From positions 1 through 64,000 of the IMG/VR virus record IMGVR_UViG_3300042923_001459: a stretch of DNA of 64,000 nucleotides, one strand, 5' to 3'. This stretch comes from a virus. The position numbers were made by a program, and so were the translations under genes. Position 1 is the first letter of the stretch, and each line of letters begins with the position of its first letter. This document shows positions 55,428 to 62,251 of the stretch, piece after piece. The notes beneath the pieces were generated by a model that saw nothing but the letters and a program-made list of their open reading frames with translations, searched no databases and had not been told where the DNA came from.

Positions 55428-56189
55428 TCAATTATCTTGTAATACCCAAAACTTAAGTTGCTTGTTACCAAGTTTTAAGGCTTCTTGCGTAGTTGAGACG
55501 CATATGTCGACTCTGTATTTTCCTTTAATAGCTCCTCCGGTGTCTTGGGCAATTACCACACCGAATCCTTCTACATAGAACTTTGTACCGAGTTCCCAAT
55601 AACGAGTATCTACCGCTATCGTCACTCCTGGTTGCGCTTTTGCACCAGAGGCAGTTTTGCCTGTGCATCCAACACATTTCGGAGTATAGAATGAAGCATT
55701 AAAAACACCAGTGGGTTGGGTGTTTTCTATTTCATTGATGTTGTTGGTCTGGATAGGTTTCACTTTAGCCACATTTGAAGAATCAACAGAAAGATTCTTA
55801 AGTGTATTAGCTTGTTTCTCACTACCCAAGGCTATTGTTAGCCGTTTTTTTTCCAGGGCGTCACGGCGTTCCCTGTATTTTTTTGTTAAATCCTCATTAT
55901 CTACTGTTAATTGTTGTATACTTTGTTCTTGTAATGCGACCTTACTTTTTAAATCTTCAATTATCTGTTTATTAGCCGTAGATTCTTGCTTGATGATTTC
56001 AAACTGACCAACTACTTCATTCAACTGTCTCGATCTCTCTGTTAAGTCTTTGCCCATTACCCACATACTAAGTGAGGAAAACAGAATCAACGCTGCACTG
56101 CCAATCGCAACGATATAAAATTTCTTTCGTGAAACTGGTAATGCATTTGGGTTTAATTGAGTTCTCCTATTGGCTGCCGGGTTTTTCAT
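55428..56189 (-). CDS. Membrane-anchored 3D-domain cell-wall protein
   Basis: A 253-aa protein. One membrane helix (IVAIGSAALILFSSLSMWV, about 28-46) is followed by a coiled coil (KSKVALQEQSIQQLTVDNED). The C-terminal 3D domain, about 165-250, has GVTIAVDTRYWELGTKFYVE and VIAQDTGGAIKGKYRVDICV. 3D domains, shared with MltA and YocH-type proteins, bind or cleave peptidoglycan. A periplasm-facing wall hydrolase involved in lysis or DNA entry is likely. Confidence 0.78.
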   Translation of the reverse strand: MKNPAANRRTQLNPNALPVSRKKFYIVAIGSAALILFSSLSMWVMGKDLTERSRQLNEVVGQFEIIKQESTANKQIIEDLKSKVALQEQSIQQLTVDNEDLTKKYRERRDALEKKRLTIALGSEKQANTLKNLSVDSSNVAKVKPIQTNNINEIENTQPTGVFNASFYTPKCVGCTGKTASGAKAQPGVTIAVDTRYWELGTKFYVEGFGVVIAQDTGGAIKGKYRVDICVSTTQEALKLGNKQLKFWVLQDN

Positions 56190-56541
56190 ACAGCACCTCC
56201 ATAGGATGTTTGTGAATCATTTTTTATTTTATGATTATAAATGTCAAATATTAACTGCTAATGTCGAGACGTAAGTGTCTCTAGGATGTCCTCTAATTCA
56301 CGTAGTGCATTGATATCAGTGATATCTATGAATCAATGGTTATTCACAGGGTGCATCTATAAATATAAGATCTATTATATAAGAATATAAATAAAGAAAT
56401 ATAGAGAAAGATAAGAGAGAGAGGGAAGCAAGTTCCCTGTGCAATTAATGTTTTTACGTCTCGAATTCAGTCGTGTTACTATTTGATATTTGAACTTTAA
56501 TAGGTTTAACCATGACTTATATTCTAGTTTTATCCTTGCAT
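56190..56541. other. 352-bp non-coding region with nested inverted repeats
   Basis: No credible gene. Three nested inverted pairs: TCAAATA (56244-56250) with TATTTGA (56480-56486); TCGAGACGTAA (56264-56274) with TTACGTCTCGA (56454-56464); CACAGGG (56345-56351) with CCCTGTG (56435-56441). There is also a separate palindrome GATATCA-G-TGATATC (56312-56326) and a purine-rich tract at about 56385-56430. This order suggests a cis-acting site such as a replication origin, or a large structured RNA. Confidence 0.6.
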
Positions 56542-57042
56542 CTACTTACCCTTAACTGCTCTCAACAAGTTTACGTAATCAAGAAAAGCTTTCAACTCTT
56601 TACCTTCAATTCTACTAACATTTAACTTGTTGTTCTTAAGAGGACCGCTATTTTGTATTTTGTGTATCAGATAAGAGTTTGGAAAAAAGCGATACTCATA
56701 AATCCCAAACTTTTTAAAATCAACAAGAAATGCAACCCAAACTTTCTTACCTGTGTTTGCTTCTTTTTTTGCATAAGCTTCAACGTGACTCTTGTTTATA
56801 AGTAAACAATTTTCAGGTTCAATACCTGTATGCTGCATTGACCACATAAACTCAGATTCTAGATACTTACTGTCTACGTACATTTCATCGTACACAAGTT
56901 CAATATCAATATCCTTCACATCTTCTTCGTTGTTGAGTTTTGATGGAACACCATTAAGATTTAATAACTCAACTAATAAATCTTCTTTGTCATTGCCAAT
57001 CTTTAATTTTTCTTCAAAGCTTCTACTATCTGATTGATACAA
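56542..57042 (-). CDS. Hypothetical protein, possible PD-(D/E)XK nuclease
   Basis: A 166-aa protein with a TTG start after AAAGGGATG. GNDKEDLLVELLNLNGV, then DIDIELVYDEMYVDSKYLES, could represent the helix-Glu and D...D-x-K pattern of restriction-endonuclease-fold proteins, but the match is loose. The rest (VWVAFLVDFKKFGIYEYRFF) is mixed. It neighbours the inverted-repeat region. Confidence 0.45.
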   Translation of the reverse strand: MYQSDSRSFEEKLKIGNDKEDLLVELLNLNGVPSKLNNEEDVKDIDIELVYDEMYVDSKYLESEFMWSMQHTGIEPENCLLINKSHVEAYAKKEANTGKKVWVAFLVDFKKFGIYEYRFFPNSYLIHKIQNSGPLKNNKLNVSRIEGKELKAFLDYVNLLRAVKGK

Positions 57043-57366
57043 GTTTATTCACATCCCTTTAAAAAGTTAATATTATTAAGCGTTAAAATATGAATCGAGT
57101 ATATTGTATGAAATTTAGCAGCTATGTTTAAATTTTATGTAAATAAGTTACGTGATTAAAAATGTTCAATTTTTGATTCTGTGGCGATATTTACATCAAT
57201 ATGAATGAAATAACACAGTATGTATATTTTCAAACCTCAGTTGAAATCATGTACCTAAATAATAATCATTTCCATCAGTAAAAGATGCGGAATATGTTCA
57301 CCGTCTGGTATAATCTGGTTTTTGACAAAAAAATACCCATCTTTTAATGAGATGGGATATCAGGAC
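57043..57366. other. 324-bp non-coding region
   Basis: No credible ORF. AT-rich, with the terminator at 57333-57359 next to the 57367 gene and upstream signals of the 57042 gene at the other end. No repeats as clear as those at 56190-56541 were seen. Confidence 0.4.
57333..57359 (-). terminator. Rho-independent terminator
   Basis: Minus strand ATCCCATCTCATTAAAAGATGGGTAT then TTTTTTTGTC, after the 57367 gene. Confidence 0.75.
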
Positions 57367-57732
57367 TTATTTTTTTATATCCATAATTTTATCAATCATT
57401 TCTTCAGAAACTGCATCAGTTATGTCAAGCTCAATCTCAACACCATTTTGCACAAATAGTTGTACAGCAATTGTTACGCAATTAGAACAAATAAGGGGTT
57501 CATTTTTTTCACTTAAAGAAACTACTGGTTTTTCGTTAGTTCCAATAGTTCCACAAAATGAACACGAATGAAATGAACTTTGCAAACCTTCAAGTCCAGC
57601 AGTTCCTCCATATAGTGGTAAAATTTGTCCATCTTCAAATTCAACAAAAGTCATTTGTCCATCTTGTTTGATGTCCTTTACTGGTTGTTTCATTAATATT
57701 GTAAGTTCTTTTATTCTTTCCTCATCTAACAT
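57367..57732 (-). CDS. Protein with ClpX-type C4 zinc finger
   Basis: A 121-aa protein from MLDEERIKELTILMKQPVKD (ATG at 57732 after GGAAGGAAG). SSFHSCSFCGTIGTNEKPVV and ICSNCVTIAVQLFVQNGVEI form the CxxC...CxxC finger of ClpX N-domains, without the AAA+ part. It could modulate the host ClpXP adaptor system by mimicking the ClpX zinc domain (inference). Confidence 0.65.
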   Translation of the reverse strand: MLDEERIKELTILMKQPVKDIKQDGQMTFVEFEDGQILPLYGGTAGLEGLQSSFHSCSFCGTIGTNEKPVVSLSEKNEPLICSNCVTIAVQLFVQNGVEIELDITDAVSEEMIDKIMDIKK

Positions 57733-57733
57733 A

Positions 57734-58003
57734 TCACATCTTCCTTCCAAGTATAGAATTTAACATTGAATCAACTTGGTTAGAACCATTTGAGTTCTTT
57801 AAAATGGTCTGTGTTACTGTTAATTCATTAAGCACTCTAGAAAGTTGAAGCATAATTGAACTAGCTTCTATTAGATTTTCAAACTTATAGTTCTTGTCAT
57901 TTCTATTATCTTCCATAGAACACTTACGAGACAACAATTCTATTTGTTTTACTATGGCATTTATAGCTAAATCAATTTGATCTTGCTGCGACTCCAAACT
58001 CAT
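57734..58003 (-). CDS. Small helical hypothetical protein
   Basis: An 89-aa, nearly all-helical protein (MSLESQQDQIDLAINAIVKQ; ASSIMLQLSRVLNELTVTQT). Its stop overlaps the next start, so it is coupled to the ClpX-finger protein. No family recognised. Confidence 0.6.
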   Translation of the reverse strand: MSLESQQDQIDLAINAIVKQIELLSRKCSMEDNRNDKNYKFENLIEASSIMLQLSRVLNELTVTQTILKNSNGSNQVDSMLNSILGRKM

Positions 58004-58018
58004 TTTTAACTTCCCTTC

Positions 58019-58774
58019 TTACTTGTTGTTAAAAGTTTTAATAAAACATCCAGTATATTCATTGACGCTACTATCATTGCGTGTTATTTTAGCAGAAATA
58101 ACGTCATAATCCAAAACATCACTAGTGTTTAAAATAATATTAACTAAATCAGTAGAAATTACATATGAAATTATCTTTGAAAGTTTAACATCAGTATTAT
58201 CATCAAAAACAACAATTAATTTGTTCGTAATTAAATCAAATCTAATGTTGCCAAAATGAGTTCCGTCCTTAACAATATCTGCTTCTACTATAGATGTTTT
58301 TAATATATCATATTCAAAGACTTCATCATTGTAAACAAGGAATTTACCAATAATATCTGAAGCATTACCCTGAATATTTAATTTAAAATTCTTAAAAAGA
58401 GATAAATCAATACTTTTTAAAGAACTTTCATCCTGTAGCACTGAAAATCCAATATTTATTTTGTTATTTTCAATCACTGAAGCAAAAATTCTTGAAAAAG
58501 CTAAACTAGCACAATTAAAACACCAGTAAGTATTTCTAACTTCATCAATTAAAAGCTTATCTAAAAATCCATCAACATTGTTTTTGTAGTAGAAATCTTG
58601 CGCTCCTAAATTTTGATGTTGTGCAAATCCCCATCCATTATGAAGAGATAAAGGTGATAATATTCCTTGTTTCATTTGACTTTCTACACCTTCACAAAAA
58701 ATGCAAACAATTGCATCTTCACCATTTGCGTTAGCTGCGATCAAGTTTCTACTTTGTATAGGTTTTGAAATCAT
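58019..58774 (-). CDS. Zinc-finger hypothetical protein
   Basis: A 251-aa protein. AIVCIFCEGVESQMKQG and TYWCFNCASLAFSRIFASVI form two CxxC pairs about 77 residues apart, analogous in order and following helix to the ClpX-type finger of the 57367 product. The C-terminal 170 residues are beta-rich and unrecognised. Same operon. Confidence 0.6.
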   Translation of the reverse strand: MISKPIQSRNLIAANANGEDAIVCIFCEGVESQMKQGILSPLSLHNGWGFAQHQNLGAQDFYYKNNVDGFLDKLLIDEVRNTYWCFNCASLAFSRIFASVIENNKINIGFSVLQDESSLKSIDLSLFKNFKLNIQGNASDIIGKFLVYNDEVFEYDILKTSIVEADIVKDGTHFGNIRFDLITNKLIVVFDDNTDVKLSKIISYVISTDLVNIILNTSDVLDYDVISAKITRNDSSVNEYTGCFIKTFNNK

Positions 58775-58791
58775 AACAATTCAACTCCAAA

Positions 58792-59088
58792 TTACTTCTT
58801 TTTCTTTTGTTTTTCTAATTCTTTAATTTGATCATCTGTCAGAGTCTTAAGTTGTTTCGTATCATCACCATCTATATCGGACTGATGTTTAATGATTACT
58901 TTGTAACCTGCAGCGCCAAGCAATTGCTTTGCTAATTGTAGTGAAATTTCTGCGTCTTCATTTTTCAAACGAGAAATCCAAGACTTAGAAACATCAGCTT
59001 TTTTGGCAAATTGAGTAACAGTAATACCGTTTTGATAGCAATAAGTTCTTACGATTCTTATAATATCTTTTGTGGTAGGTTGAATCAT
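58792..59088 (-). CDS. XRE-family helix-turn-helix regulator
   Basis: A 98-aa protein. GITVTQFAKKADVSKSWISR and LKNEDAEISLQLAKQLLGAA give the five-helix Cro/CI-type DNA-binding fold. Lys-rich tail. It probably regulates its own operon of zinc-finger proteins. Confidence 0.78.
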   Translation of the reverse strand: MIQPTTKDIIRIVRTYCYQNGITVTQFAKKADVSKSWISRLKNEDAEISLQLAKQLLGAAGYKVIIKHQSDIDGDDTKQLKTLTDDQIKELEKQKKKK

Positions 59089-59156
59089 GAACTACAACTC
59101 CTTTTTTTATATAGATAAAATAATTGATTTGCTTAATAATAACAAAAAAAATCAAA

Positions 59157-59178
59157 AACCCTACACAACGTAGGGTTA
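59157..59178 (-). terminator. Rho-independent terminator
   Basis: Minus strand AACCCTACGTTGTGTAGGGTTTTTGATTTTTTT, after the GNAT-repeat gene. Confidence 0.85.
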
Positions 59179-59187
59179 TACATATTG

Positions 59188-61743
59188 TTATACAACTGAT
59201 TTGTTCTTCTGCCTAAAGTCTGTTAACTTCGGTAAGAGCTCGTTATACCATTTTTCCTCATCTTGATGATTATAATCTCTCTTAGTATTGTTGAGCGTAA
59301 TTTCGGGGAACCAACCCATAGCAACAGCCTTGTTAAATGTATATTCTGCTACTGGGTTTATGAATGTTCTACCAAGTCTCCAATTTTGATATTGAGAATT
59401 GTATTCTTCTGAAAATGTTTTATATAAGAGCATAGCAACTCCATTTTTTCTATATTGCTCTTGTACTTCAACATAATTAATGTAGATGTATTCATGTTCA
59501 GGATAGATTTCATACTTCATATCTCCAAGCATTTCTCCATCTCTAAAGATCTCAATTTTACGTCCTCTATTATTAATTTCTTTTTTCTGAACATCAATTG
59601 GACCAACTGCAACTTCGGATGCAAATTTACGCAATCTGTAATCATTACCTTTAGCCCAATATTCAGGACCTTTATACTGTTCTGGCAACTTATTACGTAA
59701 GTCATTCCAAACTTCGTCTGGGTTTGTTTTAAGGCTTTTATTATATCGATCTCTCTTCACATACTTATCATCTATTGAAGTTTCATTTATCCAACCTAAA
59801 CTTACAGCTTTTCTAAATGCATATTCAGCTATTGGATTAATATAGTATCTAGAAACCGGCCAATCACTAAAGTTAGAATTGTAGATTTCACCAAACTTTT
59901 TGTAAAGTAGTTGTCCAACACCATAACTTCTATATTCTTCCTTTACTTGGACTTCATCTACGTGAATAATATTGCTGCCAGGTGGTAAATCCCTAAGACT
60001 TCTATTGTTTTCGTGAATATATTTAGGGTTTTCAACATTGTAAAAAGCTGAAAAATACATATTTCCAATATTAATACCATTAGATAATTTAGCGTTTATT
60101 GAATAGTCAACTTGTTTTTCGGCACCAACATAATCTCCATCTTCTTCTGACTCAGTATAAGATAGTACAATGTTTCTCATATCAATTTCTGACAAATCAG
60201 CTAATTTAAATAGTTTTTTCAATCTAGAACTACCTCTATACATTGGAGGAAGTTTCTTTCTCAAATCCTTCCAAAGCGTTTTATCTTTTTTATCATAATT
60301 GCGCTTTAATTTATCATCATTTAAAGCCCATCCAGAAATCCACCCTAATGAAATAGCTTTACGATAAGAATATTCAGCTATAGGGTTATGAAAATCTACA
60401 GAAACTGGGAGACGATCAAATTGTTGTTGATAAATTTCACCAAATTTCTGAAGAAGTAATTGACCAATACCAAGGCTTTGATATTGTTCAGTAACTTTAA
60501 TTAAATCGATATGAACTTTATCTCTTCCTGCATAGGCACTATTTGTATCATAAACGTAAGCTGTAAATCTTATGCTTCCCACTTCTTCACCATTAAGTTG
60601 TGCATAAACCATGTGGGTGTCCATTGTTAAGCCATTGTCATAAGTTGAACTACCAATAGAACCTCCATCTTCAAGTATTATGCCAGACCTAATATCGGTC
60701 ACGCTTAGATCTGAAGCTAGTTTACGTAAATCTTTTTTCATACTAGCCTCCGGCCCTCTAACATGTTCTGGAAGTTTTTGTCTTAAATCATTCCAAAGCG
60801 CTTTATTTTTTGTACTATAGTCACGAATTATCTTTTCTTCAGAAAGAGCCATATCTGGAACCCAGCCAAGAGATACTGCTTTTCTAAAGGAATATTCAGC
60901 AACAGGATTTACAAATTGTCTACCAACTGCCCAACCATTAAATTGTTCAGTGTACATCTCACCAAATTTTTTGTAAAGCATTTGGCCTACGCCAGCTCCT
61001 TCAAAATATTGTTGCACATACAAAAACGAAACATATAATTCTGGTTCAGTATAATCTTTAGCTTCTTCTTTTGGAACATACTTTGAAAAATCCAAATAAC
61101 CAATTTGACTTCCAGCGTACATAGCGGAAATTTCATAACTAGATCTAAGTGTTTGTCCCCAGTCTTTTTCTTCACTAGGACCAGAAACTTCAAATTGAAT
61201 ACCTTGTCGTAAGTCAATTTTTTCATCATCACTTATGGCAATTTTTTTCAATCTTGAAAATCTACTAGCATGTAAATTTTCTGGTAATTTTTGTTTTAAG
61301 TCATTCCATTGTTGCTCTTTTTTATCATCATAACTTCTAGTTGTTCTCTCTGGAGTATAAGCTTGATTTGGTACCCAACCTTGATCTACTGCTTTTTTAA
61401 AAGAATATTCAGCAATGGGACTCTCAAAGTGTCTTTCAACTTCCCAGTCCATAAAGTTTTGGCTATACACTTCACCAAATTTTTTGTAAAGCATACCACT
61501 AATTCCAGTTCCACGATACTCAGATTCAACTTTGATATAAGCAAGGTATAGAATATCTTCCTCGTTGCCATTTTCATCTAGTTGCGAAACTTGATTGAAA
61601 TCTAAAGCGCCAATTTCGCCTCCATTGTACATAGCTTCAATTCTATGCATAGTCATGTAGTATCCATCTTCAGGATCACTATCACTACCAACATTAGGTG
61701 AGTAATCAATTCTAACTTTTCTAATGTCAAACTGATCAGACAT
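59188..61743 (-). CDS. Five-domain GNAT acetyltransferase-repeat protein
   Basis: An 851-aa protein made of five head-to-tail units of about 165 residues. Each unit has the GNAT acetyl-CoA loop R/Q-x-x-G-x-G/A: YRGTGISGMLYKKF, FEGAGVGQMLYKKF, YQSLGIGQLLLQKF, YRSYGVGQLLYKKF, YRKNGVAMLLYKTF. A conserved F-NP-IAEYSFRKAVSLGWVP block follows, then LWNDLRQKLPE. Between units stand basic linkers: SRFSRLKKIAISDDE, MKKDLRKLASDLS, SSRLKKLFKLADLS, DYRLRKFASEVA. These match tags on virion proteins. Unit 5 lacks the second loop Gly and may be inactive. Targets unknown. Confidence 0.8.
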   Translation of the reverse strand: MSDQFDIRKVRIDYSPNVGSDSDPEDGYYMTMHRIEAMYNGGEIGALDFNQVSQLDENGNEEDILYLAYIKVESEYRGTGISGMLYKKFGEVYSQNFMDWEVERHFESPIAEYSFKKAVDQGWVPNQAYTPERTTRSYDDKKEQQWNDLKQKLPENLHASRFSRLKKIAISDDEKIDLRQGIQFEVSGPSEEKDWGQTLRSSYEISAMYAGSQIGYLDFSKYVPKEEAKDYTEPELYVSFLYVQQYFEGAGVGQMLYKKFGEMYTEQFNGWAVGRQFVNPVAEYSFRKAVSLGWVPDMALSEEKIIRDYSTKNKALWNDLRQKLPEHVRGPEASMKKDLRKLASDLSVTDIRSGIILEDGGSIGSSTYDNGLTMDTHMVYAQLNGEEVGSIRFTAYVYDTNSAYAGRDKVHIDLIKVTEQYQSLGIGQLLLQKFGEIYQQQFDRLPVSVDFHNPIAEYSYRKAISLGWISGWALNDDKLKRNYDKKDKTLWKDLRKKLPPMYRGSSRLKKLFKLADLSEIDMRNIVLSYTESEEDGDYVGAEKQVDYSINAKLSNGINIGNMYFSAFYNVENPKYIHENNRSLRDLPPGSNIIHVDEVQVKEEYRSYGVGQLLYKKFGEIYNSNFSDWPVSRYYINPIAEYAFRKAVSLGWINETSIDDKYVKRDRYNKSLKTNPDEVWNDLRNKLPEQYKGPEYWAKGNDYRLRKFASEVAVGPIDVQKKEINNRGRKIEIFRDGEMLGDMKYEIYPEHEYIYINYVEVQEQYRKNGVAMLLYKTFSEEYNSQYQNWRLGRTFINPVAEYTFNKAVAMGWFPEITLNNTKRDYNHQDEEKWYNELLPKLTDFRQKNKSVV

Positions 61744-61762
61744 TTATTACACCCTCTTTTGA

Positions 61763-62251
61763 TTAAGAATATTTAAGTTTTCTTTTTAGTCTTTTAGCAC
61801 CTCTATATTGTTCAGGCACCTTTTCTCTTAAATCTTGCCATTGTTGTTTTTGTTGATCGTCGTAATTTCTATTTACGTTGTTTTCATCTAAGGCTGAAGA
61901 TGGTATCAATCCACCAGAAATTAAATTTCTAAATGCTAATTCAAATTCTGGATCGTGAAAGTTTAAAATTACCTTCCAACCCGTGTAATTAGCTTCAAAT
62001 TCCTTACCAAATTCATCCATTAACATTTCTTCTAAATCATAATCTCTGTATTTTTCACTAATAAGACATTCATCTACGGATAAAACACCTTTAGATGCTT
62101 CTGTAAATTCAACGTGACCAACTTCTTTGCCGTTATAGATAGACGAAATTCTATGATCTTTTGAACCAAAAGTACCTTGATGATCAAAATAAATTTGAGC
62201 TTGAAACTGTTCTATGTTTGACGGTGCTGCAACCTTTCTAAGTTTACTCAT
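61763..62251 (-). CDS. Single-domain GNAT-like protein, probably degenerate
   Basis: A 162-aa unit from MSKLRKVAAPSNIEQFQ (ATG at 62251 after AAGGGTGAT, overlapping the upstream stop). It keeps the order of the repeat, but the acetyl-CoA loop reads YRDYDLEEMLMDEF without glycines, so acetyl transfer is unlikely. It ends KRLKRKLKYS. It may be a structural or regulatory partner of the active units. Confidence 0.7.
   Translation of the reverse strand: MSKLRKVAAPSNIEQFQAQIYFDHQGTFGSKDHRISSIYNGKEVGHVEFTEASKGVLSVDECLISEKYRDYDLEEMLMDEFGKEFEANYTGWKVILNFHDPEFELAFRNLISGGLIPSSALDENNVNRNYDDQQKQQWQDLREKVPEQYRGAKRLKRKLKYS

Noticed and set aside
60987-61577. Alternative-frame ORFs inside the GNAT-repeat gene
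   Set aside because: They lie wholly within a gene with strong repeat conservation and have no start signals.
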